64,000 nucleotides of DNA from Sambucus nigra (taxonomy: Eukaryota > Streptophyta > Magnoliopsida > Dipsacales > Adoxaceae): the NCBI GenBank assembly GCA_949130495.1, contig OX422211.1, positions 445,664,219 to 445,728,218 on the forward strand. The letters are read 5' to 3'. Below the pieces are notes generated by a model. That model searched no databases, was not told the origin of the DNA, and was given only the letters and a program-made list of their open reading frames with translations. Below are positions 35,301-45,365 of this stretch, piece after piece (positions within the stretch are counted from its first letter, which is position 1; every line of letters begins with the position of its first letter). The position numbers and the translations under genes are program-made.

Positions 35301-36703
35301 TCTAGAATAATACACTCGGCCAGTTGGTTGTTCGAAAAAAAATTCTAACACTTGGTGCTCAAACAAAATTGTGCTCATTCGGCCCTAAATGTTTGCCCGA
35401 ATGAACACACTTGACCACATGGTCTCTCAAATCTTAATTTTTGACATATATCTCGAAAATAAAATATATGTAGACATATATACATTGGTTTTTTATGTAG
35501 AAGCTACCTTAGCACTAGCTACCTCGAGGGAAGTTCCTCAATAGATTGCTCAGGCACAAAAGATTGCTTAGCCTGGGCTTCTCAATTACACTAGTACTCC
35601 CACCTTTAAGGATAGAAGGCCCCAAAAGGGTCACCAACACTTGCTCATTGATGTTGGTCACAACTATTAAAGTCATGCAAGTGTTGGTTTGGGTTAGAAA
35701 GAGAGGTTGCTCAGGGGAAGCCTGCGTAGGATAAACTTTCTCTATAACAGTTGGAGCGCCTGTCTATATTCAAGAGAAATCATAAGCCAAAAGGAGAATG
35801 ACTCATAAAAACTATAAGGAGTTACAAAAAAATAACATACAGGAAGAAAAGGTACCTCAATCTCAACTATAAGAGTAACAAAAGTACACAACATCTAAGG
35901 ACTGTCTAACTTTTTCCTGTCCTGGTTCAAGATCAAGCTCGTGATAAACACCTGAGAAACTAACCCTTTCCACAAGGGGGAATCGTCCACTACTACAGGC
36001 TCATTTGTGGCGTGGGATGATCCCACGAAGACTTATTATCATGGTAGTGGTGTTTGTTGTTCGGTGGAAGATATCTGGGGATCCACCCCAGTGGCATTAA
36101 TATAATCATTAACCTTAAAAAACAAGTAAAATAAATCAGAAGTTATAAAAGTGAAAAATACTAAGAAAAAAGTGTCAACAAACATCTTTTGAAAAGCTAA
36201 GGTATTCTTATAAGAAAAGGTAATGGTACCTTACGTTCAAGTGTTTCTTCAATAATGGTGTAATTATGAGGAGGGGAAAATGGTTTCTTAGAGATAAACA
36301 TCATCTGCAAGCTATGCAATTGATGAATCAAAGGTCTCTCCTCAACTACCTCCTCCTCAACAGCATGCATGGTTCTACAAGAAGGCCTTGCGTCAGATCT
36401 TCTTCTTTTTTGGCCACTTGTACTAGCTATTGGAGTAAATAATAGACCCCTAGAAGCCAATTGTTCCTCAATGAATGTCCGAACATCCATAGCTTCATGG
36501 TCATAGATGCTCATCAAACTATCAAAAAGTTACATTAATTGATTCTCAATATTGAGGTCAACTCCTTTAGAGGGTGGCACAACTTGTGGGTGACTGGCCT
36601 TAATAGTATTTTTCTTCAGCTACTTCGGCCAAAGGTTCTAGGGGAGTATCACCAACCTCACCATCTTAGGAAGTGGATAAAAAATCTGGGAGGTCGAAGC
36701 ACC

Positions 36704-36756
36704 TTTCTTCTTCTTCTTCTTCTTCTTCTTCTTCTTCTTCTTCTTCTTCTTCTTCT
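36704..36756. repeat. (TTC)n microsatellite
   Basis: About 17 TTC units. On the minus strand (the sense of the antisense gene) it is a GAA/AAG run and would encode poly-Lys or poly-Glu if translated. Whether it is exonic is unclear. Confidence 0.95.
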
Positions 36757-37517
36757 AAATAGCCTTCTCTATGGGTGCCATATATGGTTGCTCGACAGTT
36801 TTTTTAAAGAACTCTTATTATGTGTTGAATGATTAATAACACAACCTTTCAACCCAAGCTCTATCAAGAAAATCTCTCAACGATCAAATTTACAACCTAA
36901 CAAAGTATAGTATTTTTGAACCGTACAAGCTAATTCGGCCAAAACAAGGTAAGGTATCTTATTAATTTACTACCTTTTTTCATTATTATAGGAAATTACC
37001 ATGTTCCATTCATAAATTATTGATAGAGCTGCCAGAGTTTTACTCAAAAAATCACAAGCTAGAGAAAATTTGACAAGTTTCTCTAGATGGGTATGACTCC
37101 GAAGAGGCACACCCTAGTCGAAGCCAAATTGAGCACCTACATTATGGGGGGAGTAGACATCATAAAAAATCTCCCACTTAATAAAAGAAAGAAGGTATAA
37201 AGGCGTTAAGACTAAAATAACCCCAGTTAAATGATTATTTTTTACGAAATCTCATAGACCAAGTCTACTAGTCCAGATGACTCGACAAAGAATTTATTTA
37301 TGTAATTTTGGGTTTTGGTTGAATACGGTTGAATGAAAAACTCCTTGATATTGTCAATCATGGATATAAGGGGTTTTCTACTTTGTTTATGGTTCCAATC
37401 ATTGACACGAGGAACCTTTTATTAGTAGGGAAACTAGCAGTATACTTGAGTGGGAAAATTAGGACATCTTGAATAAAGAAAATAAGTAAGCAATAAAATG
37501 TTAAAATAATTAGAGAC

Positions 37518-38741
37518 TGTAAGAGGGTACTTTAGATTATAGATGGAGGCATAACCCCTATTTGAGTATGGAATTGATAAGCTAACTTGGCCAAAGCTTT
37601 GGATTAATGATAGGACACACAAACACAAACCCAATGAAGATAAACTCAGTTTAAACTCACAAAAATCTCGTGTATAACTCAGGAAATAGTAATGAACCTT
37701 AGAAGTAACTTAGCTAGAGGGAGAGGGAAGTAAGCACCCTATATACACCTTGGTAGGCAGGTATAAATACACCTATTACCCTCAAGAATCTCTGTCAAGT
37801 ATTAAAAGCTTCGTAATAAGTAACAATGGTGAGTGGGTAAGCCCTCTGGTTTGCAATAACTCCCTCTTTTTTGTATTCTCTCTAGTATTAACTCCTTAAA
37901 CTTCTCAAAAGATCATCTGAACTCTCTAAAAAGATCTCCCTTTCCTCAAAGGTGGTTGGGGTCCATAAATAGCCCCCCACACCACCCCCAAGGCAACTCA
38001 GTCATTAAAGACTATATAAGACACCCCTCATAGTTTATGTCATGACATTAAATGCCTGATGTACTAGTTGTCTCCATGTCATAAACATTAAATGCCAAGG
38101 CATGCCTTTTTTCCATCCACTGTGTGTCAGGGGGCTGTTGTCGCAGAGGTGGCTCACCTACTGCCTGACAGCTCCAAATACCACGATGCTTTACTCAAGT
38201 TCAGGTCTGACATTGTTTAGCTGGCTAGTGACATCACCTATAGTAGATGTGACATTAAGTAGAGGGTTGTTTGGTTCATAACTCAGCGCCCGATGGAACT
38301 CCAAGCTGCCCCGCCTGAGGTTCCACGATCAGGGTCCTTCGGTGTTTTACCAGGTGTATCTAAGATGGTCAGGACAAGCTCCAGCGGTGTCGCACTTCTC
38401 AATACTCCAAACCAAGTCCCTCTAAAGTTCCCATAGCGAGGTCATTCGATAGAGCATGAAAGCTCTCCCAGGCCCTGCCAAGCCTGATCTCTTGCGAGTA
38501 CCATTTAACCTCACACAAACTTGTTATTATTCTCGTTATAGAATTACAACCGTTATAGCTTACAGTCAATATAAACAAAGATACAATCTGACTAACACAA
38601 CAAGCTAAAGTATGAGCTGCCACGCCAAGCTGCCTCGCTGAGTTTCCACGCTTCAGCTACCTCGGTTGCTTAATCTAAAAAAATATTTCCAATTAAGGAA
38701 TTATCCCTAATTTCAAGATTACCTTCAAGACCCCCTCTATA
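37518..38741 (-). repeat. B 3' LTR (1224 bp)
   Basis: Plus-strand ends are TGTAAGAGGG and CCCCTCTATA; the last should be TACA by comparison with the other LTR, so one base has changed. In sense it starts T(A)TAGAGGGGG. A TATA-like CTATTTATGG (minus strand) lies at ~37963-37972. About 14 of the first 200 bases differ from the partner LTR by eye. The minus-strand ORF 38399-38623 is shared with the other LTR and is probably not a gene. Confidence 0.92.
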
Positions 38742-38756
38742 TTTTCCCCTTCGTGG
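38742..38756 (-). other. B polypurine tract
   Basis: On the minus strand CCACGAAGGGGAAAA directly precedes the 3' LTR. It is the expected site where plus-strand DNA synthesis starts. Confidence 0.6.
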
Positions 38757-39315
38757 AGAGATTTGTTGGAATAAGAAATGTATGCATGAAACTTCTCAAT
38801 CCGATGAACCTTCTCCGCGTGAAAAAATCCTGGCCTTCTTTCCCTCGTTAGAACCGCATCGATATAATCTCCTAGAAAAAGTAAAATTCTCCCTGATGTA
38901 CCTGAGCCAAAGCACCATAACTCATTGGGGCTTGGTCAAAGGGACATCGCCACTTTTTCCTCATGCTGAGCCTCAACCGTTCTAGCTTTACTATTTAGAA
39001 TTCCCCCAAAAGGCCTACTAACCTTCTCAAATACTCGTTTGGACTCTTGGTAAGTGAAATTCTCCCCGATGTAACTGAGTCACAATTTAAACAACGTTTG
39101 GACCTATGGCTAGGGGACATCGTAGCTTTTTTGAACCATTGGGACATATTTTTCGTTAAGTGTTAATGGATAAGTCTGACACCATTTTGGCGCCAGGACA
39201 TAAACTTGGTTTGGAAGGCAACCCTTTCTATTCCCCAGACGTCACTTCGTATTTGACGTAACGCTATCTTTTCAGCTGTCAAAACACTTCCCGAAGTTCC
39301 ACGTGTGCTTTTGAA
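38757..39315 (+). promoter_or_regulatory. Upstream region of the antisense PMD gene in B
   Basis: Non-coding stretch between the 3' LTR and the PMD frame, where a promoter for the plus-strand gene would have to lie. It holds two imperfect copies of a ~85-bp block (near 38878 and 39053) sharing AATTCTCCC.GATGTA.CTGAG and GGGACATCG. No clear TATA box was found. That it is a promoter is inferred from position only. Confidence 0.3.
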
Positions 39316-42158
39316 ATGATTATAGGCAGCTTGTCACGTGCGAGGGTGGGAAAATCAAACGACAGGTTCTTAAAAGGGTTTAAAAGTTCCAAACATCTCT
39401 TTATTTCAAACCTTTCTCCTCTTCTTCTTCAAGCTTTCTTATTTCCTCAGAGAGATATCTTTGTGCGAACTCTGTGCGACCTCCGTTGTTGCCCCATTCT
39501 TTACTCAGTATCCTCCCTCTTTCATCTTTTGCGCCACCATCCGCGGTTGTGCTCCTCCCCTCTTGTTCTTAGCCTGTATTGCCCAGCTATATCATTCATT
39601 ACTACACTCTCGAAGCACAACGCGACATTACAAGTGTTAGTTTCCCGATGGAACATCACAACTCACACCTTTTTTGCTGCGTGGGGGGAGTTCACCGTTA
39701 CACTGGAGGACGTCTGTGAACTCCTTGGGTTTGAGCCCATGGGCGAGTTCACCTACCACGATGAGCCATTGGATGCCGAAGAGGCTGCTGATCGCATTGA
39801 ACTGGATCGAATCTGCCGCATCTGCACCAGTTCCTCAAATAAAGCCACATTTTCCCCTCTTATCAACTATTTTTTCGAAGCCCCAATGCCGAAGGATGTC
39901 AGTGATGTAACGGGTTATGGTTGAGGTACCTCCCTAGAACTACCAGCCTACATACTAGTATTACTTTCGCGCTTCTTTTTTACTGGAAAACCCAACGATC
40001 AGCCCAAGAGGGACCTGACAAACATTTCCATTCGTTTGTCCAGAGGGTACAACCTACCTTTGGCCGCCATCACCTTGGGGTCCCTCTACACCTGGCTAGA
40101 TCGAATCCATATTGACATGGAACGGTCACTGGGCAGTCCTCCCAGTCCCGCAATGAGCCATTTTATGGGGGGACATTACAGTACCCCTTCAGCCACTGCC
40201 GCCCTTCCACGTTCTCCTTTGATAAGCCTCATCTATTCTCTTCGTTCATCTTCTCATCGGGCCATGGATGCCACCACGGGGGCTGCTGAGATGTATGACC
40301 AGCCCGGGGTAACTGTTCCAGCTTCCCCTGAGTTACCCTCAAAGCGAAGGGTCTCTCTGCCCTTTGTTATGGTCAAAGAGAGTGCCCCGCAGGTAAGTTT
40401 CTTTCCAGGATTTACATCTTTTATTTGTCCCATTGGTTTATTCCTTAATTCTAACTTGTTGGGATATTTTAGGTGGAAGTGGTGTCACTGATAGCCAACA
40501 TTCTCCTTCCTCCTGCATTGTCAAGACCCATTACTGCAGTTCCTCTTTTCAGTGCCATAACGGGGGTAAGCTAGGTGCATTTTTGTCTCCTATCCCTTTT
40601 TGGAGAATACTCCTTTTATCTAACACTTGTCTTTACATTTGCAGCTTTCTCTAAGTCTTTCTTTGCCTTTTGCGTTGAGTGGCCTTATCCCTTCTTAGGC
40701 CCAGGTTGGTGCAGCTGCTCTCGTTGGCGCATCCCTCGAAGGTCCAACATCTCCTTATGCTGATGCGCCCATATTGGCCATAGTACCCTATGCTGGCGTG
40801 GGGAGTGTGCCTACCTTTGAGGCTTATGCAGTCGAAGGCTCCGTTGAAGCTGCTGAGGTAACAAGATCGCCTCCCACGATTTCTAGCATTATGGCTCCCG
40901 TGGTAACTACTAGTCTCGCTCCTGCTGCTAAGGTACTTTTATAAATTCTCTGTATTTCTCAGCTTCTCAAACTCCACCTATATAGGTGACTTAATCAATG
41001 AAAACATTTGTTAAGTTTGTTTCATAAACTCCGTCTATAACGGCGACTTAACAAAGAAAACCCTTGTTAAGATTTTTCCATAAACTCCACCTATAACGGT
41101 GACTTAATAATGAAAACACTTATTAAGATTTTTCATAAACTCCACCTATAATGGTGACTTAACAATGAAAACACTTGGTAAGATTTTTCCATAAACTCCA
41201 CCTATAACGGTGACTTAATAGTGAAAACACGTGTTAAGATTTTCTCATAAACTCCACCAATAACGGTGACTTAACAATGAAAACACTTGTTAAGATTTTT
41301 TTCTCATAAGCTCCACCTATAACGGTGACTTAACAATGAAAACATTTGTCAAGATTATTTTATAAACTCTTTGTTTCCTCTAACTATTTTCAGGTTGTTC
41401 AGGAGGATTCTCCACCAGTTCCTTCGCGTATTGCCTTGCCCCGTTGTGAACCTGTTGCTTCCGAAGAAACTAGCCATGATGATCAACGTTTCACGACAGG
41501 TGCCGCTGCGGAAATTGAATCTGGGTGTGAGCTTCCTCCGCCTGAATTGGCTTCTCACACCTTTTGCCTGATGGTACTCCAGCGTTCTCCCTAAATACCC
41601 GCTAATCACCGTTTGGTAATTAAGCAACTTAAGAGTTATCCTCCTGAAACCTTCATGGTGGACTGCCTTCGTTCAAACATCTCAGTTATGAGCTATAGAC
41701 TTTAAGGTATGGCCACCGCCGTTGCTGAAATTGCCAATACTCTGACTGTTGACGTTACCAGGCCCATCCTCAACCAATTCCTGGGTTATCTGAGGGAGTT
41801 GGGTCGTGACGGGTTTCGTTTTGGCTAGCTCATGGCACATTTGAGGACTTTAAAGAGCCAGTGGTTGGACAGCCAGAGGGAGCTTTTACAAAAACATCAG
41901 GAGGATCAGCGGGTCGAGGAAGCTAAGTTGGCCAATCTAGCACCCCTCCTCGTAGCCATTGACAAGGAGGTGGAGGACCTCGAAGAAGCTCTGCGTTTAG
42001 CAAAGCTAAAATGAGAGAAACTTCTTATCGAACGTACGCAAGCACATACAAGGTTGGAAGTTTCCATTAATGCCCAACGGTCTTGCTTAGAAGCTTCTTC
42101 TGGACTTCCTGGAGATTTCTTCTCCTCCCCAGATTTGTGGTTCCTCCTGGGTCAATGA
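39316..42158 (+). pseudogene. PMD / coiled-coil gene antisense to B gag-pol (four exons, six stops)
   Basis: Exons: 39316-40392, 40473-40565, 40645-40932, 41394-42158. All three introns start GT, end AG and fall in phase 0. From codon ~105, exon 1 encodes a plant mobile domain: LVSRWNITTHTFFAAWG, FTVTLEDVCELLGFEPMG, and further on LPLAAITLGSLYTWLDRI; a basic PSKRR hinge follows. Exon 4 encodes a predicted coiled coil (LMAHLRTLKSQWLDSQRELL, VEDLEEALRLAKLK) and the C-terminus LPGDFFSSPDLWFLLG. In-frame stops lie at 39922, near 40697, at 41592, near 41703, near 41826 and at 42012, but no frameshift is needed anywhere. PMD proteins occur both as host proteins (MAIN/MAIL1 family, linked to silencing) and inside transposons; the role here is unknown. 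The start codon is uncertain, because the first ~100 residues look non-conserved. It converges tail-to-tail with pol, 275 bp away. Confidence 0.8.
40970..41364. repeat. ~56-bp minisatellite, 7 copies, inside intron 3
   Basis: Units start at 40970, 41027, 41083, 41138, 41194, 41250 and 41309 (periods 55-59) and read AACTCCACCTATAACGGTGA, then a CTTAA.AATGAAAACACTTGTTAAG-type remainder. It lies wholly within intron 3 (40933-41393) of the antisense PMD gene. Copy differences are mostly single bases. Confidence 0.95.
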
Positions 42159-42433
42159 GTTTTTGTATTTGTAATTTTCCTTTCTTCTTATGTAATTCTT
42201 GGGTGATAGCTCCGAGTTTTGTTATGCCCCAAAGTATATGAATGGAAAAAGATACTTATTCCCATGCCATTTCTTTGTGTTACAACTGTTTACATAAATT
42301 GTGAAATACGGAGTTCTATAATTCTTTCATCTCTACTTGAGGTATAATAAAAAAGAACTTGCATACTCATCATAAGAAAGAACTTGTGTATTTATAACGA
42401 CAACCAATTACATCAGAGGTCCAACATAACTGC
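42159..42433. other. Tail-to-tail gap between PMD gene and pol
   Basis: 275 bp separating the plus-strand PMD gene stop (42158) from the minus-strand pol stop (42434). It should hold the 3' ends of both transcripts. AATAA/AATGAATGGAAAAA-type A-rich sequence is present near 42239-42350, but I cannot assign a poly(A) signal. Confidence 0.5.
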
Positions 42434-43420
42434 CTACACATGATAAACCTTCAACCACTTATTATTAATCTTGAATGGTTTATCTTCTTCCATCTTTGAA
42501 ATTAAGGAATAACCTGAGTCATGAGCCTCCTTTACGATGAAAGGTCCCTCCCAATTTGCTGCAAATTTAAGTAGAAGAATCCCCTTAATATGTTTCACTG
42601 CAGCCTTTAATACGAGATCTCCCTCCATGAATTTCCTTAGTCTCACCATGTTATCATATGCCCTGAAGAGGTGCTTCGTGTACATTTGAAAGTGTTGAAT
42701 CGCATTATCTCTATGTTCGTCCAATGCTTCCAACTGCATGTGTCTATTTTGAGGGAGCATGCTGCTTCGCAAAGCATATAGAGCCGAGGGAACTTGTAAT
42801 TCTATCGAGAGAATTGCCTCAGCCCAATAAATAAGAGAGAACGGCGTATACCCTTTAGGCTTCCTTTTAGTCATCCGATAGGCCCACAAAACGACGGGTA
42901 TCTTATCATACCACGATCCTAGGAAATCCTCCTTCATTTTAGCCAAAATATTGACCAAAGTTTTTTTACTCGCTTCGGCTTGATCGTTTCCTTTTGGGTA
43001 TGCCACCGTCGAAGTGTGATGGACAATGGAGTATTTGTCTATGAGCATCGTTACTTCTAAATTAATGAAAGGGGTTCCATTTTTCGAAAGGATAACCTTT
43101 GGGATCCCAAAACGGCAAATGATGTATTCTCTGATGAAGTTTCTCACTACTCCTACTTTTGCCCTTCTCACTGGTATCGCCTCAGCCCATTTTGTGAAAC
43201 ACTCCGTTGGTACTAGGATCCATATCTTCCCCCTCAAAGAAGTGTGTATTTCCCCTACCAGGTCGAACGCCCAAGTGTGAAAAGGATAAGGTGTTTCCAG
43301 GGAGTGTAATTCCACTGACGGGGCATGGATTATATTTCCATAAAGCTAGAACGAACTCAGTAGAATCTTTCTCCATCATTGGCCAATAGTACCCCAAAGT
43401 CATCAGCTGGTCATACAACT
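42434..43420 (-). pseudogene. B integrase
   Basis: An open frame of 293 residues (43315-42434). Core motifs: FDLVGEI (first catalytic Asp), ILSKNGTPF where the family has S-D-N-G (second Asp replaced by Lys, codon AAA), and NDQAEASKKTL (Glu present). The C-terminal half has VLWAYRMTKRKPKGYTPF, LQLEALDEHRDN-like and GDLVLKAAVKH motifs and ends NNKWLKVYHV. The zinc-binding region lies upstream in another frame (LGYYWPMM at ~43390), so a frameshift falls near 43320. With the second Asp lost, the enzyme would be inactive even without the shift. It would normally insert the element's DNA. Plus-strand ORFs 43026-43389 are shadows. Confidence 0.92.
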
Positions 43421-44075
43421 TGGCCCCTCCTATATGATATGGATTGTGCGCCTATTTGAGAACCTTGGCCGCTTCTTCCTTCATGGTGCAATGTAACGGC
43501 CTGTTAAAGTATCCCTTTCGATAAAGATGCCCCTCCTAAATGTAGAATCTCGGGGCTCTTCACTGGAGCCCCATCGCATTAATTTTCTCCATTGGGATGA
43601 CTCCATCTTTAATGAAGTCTATATAGGGTTATCTCCAGTCAGCTTGAGCCTCCATGAAATGACATTCAGCTGGCTCGAAGAATAATTGGCATTTTTCACA
43701 CTTTAGTTGTAACTCGACTTCATCCTGCTTCATGCTAGGCCAGAAATATCCCTCCCTTTGCATTCTTCGGTAGAGGGGTATCTCAGTTGTTTCCCAGTGC
43801 TCTCCATGTGTTTTCTTTAATCTTTGCTCTGCCTCTTCTGGACCGATGCATCTCGACAGCCATCCTCATGCGTTTCTGAAGTAAAGGTTTCCCTGGTTGG
43901 TAAAGTACTGAGCTAATTCTCTGAGCCCCATCATTCCTTCACCAGTCTCCAGTTGCCTCTTAATCTCTCCCCTCCATTCCGCGTCCTCTTCCATCGATAA
44001 AATTGATTGTACCATAGAAGGAGCTATTCTTCGTTGAATCACGACAGTAGTTGTATCGCTCCTCATGATTATCTT
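43421..44075 (-). pseudogene. B pol linker between second RNase H and integrase
   Basis: The same frame as upstream pol continues with stops. Segments such as MRSDTTTVVIQRR, YFTNQGNLYFRNA and QREGYFWPSM (the integrase zinc-binding neighbourhood) are readable. QREGYFWPSM (~43750) and LGYYWPMM (~43390) are two similar W-P-M segments in tandem, suggesting a partial duplication of the integrase N-terminus. Confidence 0.6.
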
Positions 44076-44500
44076 CTAGGCAATGGTGGCATAGGAATGT
44101 GGGTGATGGTTCATCGTTCTGGGCTGCCTCTTGATCTTGGTTCGATGGAACTGGCCAAAGAGCCTCTGAATGATCGTTCTATATGGTGCCAAGCTCATGT
44201 GTTTCAATGCGTATTCTCCATTCACTTGATAAACCACCAAGTCTGAATCCCCCTTGATGCAAAGTGAACGGATCCCTCTTCGAAGAGCCTCTAGCAATCC
44301 TAACACCAATGCTTTATATTCTGCCTCGTTGTTAGAGAAAGGGAAATCTAACTTGTAAGAAAGGCAAATCTCCTCCATTCCTTTTGAAAGAATAACCCCT
44401 GCTCCTCCTTTCTTTTCTGATGATGACCCATCGAACTGCATTGTCCATTCTTCGTACGTTGCGTCTAGATGGTTGGCCTAAAAATCGACTCTTGGGATAT
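44076..44500 (-). pseudogene. B second RNase H (archaeal type)
   Basis: Frame 44441-44076 encodes MQFDGSSSEKKGGAGVIL, NNEAEYKALVLGLLEAL and IKGDSDLVVYQVNGEY. This is the D...E...D pattern of an archaeal-like RNase H, distinct from the Ty3 RNase H just upstream. Two RNase H domains in a row are known only from the Tat lineage among plant gypsy elements, so this fixes the classification. All three visible acidic positions are intact. The plus-strand ORF 44007-44246 is a shadow. Confidence 0.88.
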
Positions 44501-44585
44501 CTTCTTTGGGTGGCTCAAAGGTTCCCGAAGGGAAAATGGCCAACAGATCAGCGTACGCCTGACTTTTAATTGCGCGAGGAACCAC

Positions 44586-44969
44586 TCACTTTAAGTCATA
44601 TTCGGAGAGGATAAGGAACCATCTAGCTGCGCTGCCAATCAATATAGTCCTTAGAAGCAAATACTTAATGGGATCACATTTAGTTATAATATTAATTGTA
44701 AAAGACAACATATAATGTCTAAGTTTTTGTGCTACAAATACTAAGGATAAACAATGCCTTTCTAAGCTATTATATTTGACTTCTGGCCCGTGGATGATCC
44801 TGTTGAGGTAGTAAACTGGTCGTTCTTGCCCATCGATCTCTTGTGCTAGCAAAGCTCCCACGAACCTTGTGGTGGATGTGAGGTATAGCTGCAACGGTAT
44901 TCCTGCCCTTGGTGGAACCATGGTCTGTGGTGAGATGAGCAGCTTCTTCAGTCTGTCAAGAGACTCCTG
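44586..44969 (-). pseudogene. B Ty3-type RNase H
   Basis: Minus-strand frame with ESLDRLKKLLISPQTMVPP, LYLTSTTRFVGALLAQE, ERPVYYLNRIIHGPE and YNSLERHCLSLVFVAQKLRHY. This is the ordinary gypsy RNase H after the reverse transcriptase thumb. The usual Asp in the 'L.LY.D.S' position is replaced (LQLYLTSTT), so activity is doubtful. It is separated from the reverse transcriptase by an inserted ~395 bp. Confidence 0.85.
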
Positions 44970-45365
44970 GCGATGTCCTGGCATCCCCCCGAAAGGATGG
45001 GGGAGATTTAACGTTCTAATTGCTTTGGGGTGAGATACGTTCATGTGATCTGAGATTACGTGTTCTAATCACTCTGGGGTAGAAATGATCGAGCGATCTC
45101 CCTTGTCATGTCCCTCAGAATGATGCATGGGCATTCTATGCATCACCCTAAATACTTGTTGGGTGGTTTGGGTATTACCTTGGCAACATGGGTCGAGTAT
45201 TCTCGGTAGCGTGAGGTTCCTTCCCGGTACTGGGCGTCGGTCGATCGACGTCGGCCGACCGACATTGCCTTGTTGTTTTTCCTCGGCCGACCGACTTTGC
45301 CCATTTTGAGCCGACTTTGCCTTGGTTCTATGCATCACCCTAAATACTTGTTGGGTGGTTCAGGT
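44970..45365 (-). other. ~395-bp insertion within B pol
   Basis: Gypsy pol should run directly from FKWEAIHT (ending ~45366) to QESLDRLKK (starting ~44969). Instead there is ~395 bp with no similarity to pol. It includes two copies of a 35-bp direct repeat and a GC-rich palindrome-like stretch GTCGGTCGATCGAC. Its source is unknown. ORFs 45069-45338 (minus) and 45127-45309 (plus) lie inside it. Confidence 0.65.
45134..45360. repeat. 35-bp direct repeat pair flanking 157 bp
   Basis: Identical 35-bp copies (45134-45168 and 45326-45360) that begin TTCTATGCATCACCCTAAAT. The offset is 192 bp, a multiple of three, so the pol frame is kept and TTQQVFRVMHR occurs twice in the translation. Confidence 0.95.

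Larger units (their letters stand above)
34028..37517 (-). pseudogene. E antisense PMD gene, 3' part (hinge and coiled coil)
   Basis: This continues, after B's insertion, the gene that starts at 51278. The clear exon at its 3' end, read on minus, contains EIIKYEEKVVAMLKALA, TDEYENDMIEITNEQIELV and LPGLHPRLLIDNNPWFII, and stops at 34028-34030. The coiled-coil-like helix followed by LPG...WF(I/L) matches the C-terminus of the B copy (LPGDFFSSPDLWFLLG). A middle exon near 36517-36197 has a hinge with QKRRRSDARPS and a run of Glu. The parts between hold a 91-bp minisatellite and a TTC repeat, and look intronic. Two in-frame stops occur in the last exon. Function is unknown; exon limits here are not resolved. 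Confidence 0.65.

Noticed and set aside
39185..39195. TTTTGGCGCCA upstream of the PMD frame as a primer site or E2F site
   Set aside because: No LTR end lies next to it and the following bases do not extend a primer match; a single E2F-like word is weak evidence.
40970..41364. CRISPR-like array
   Set aside because: Units are contiguous tandem copies of ~56 bp without spacers, in plant DNA.
45127..45309. Plus-strand 60-residue ORF in the pol insertion
   Set aside because: No recognisable features; the insertion's origin is unknown, so it gives no support for a gene.
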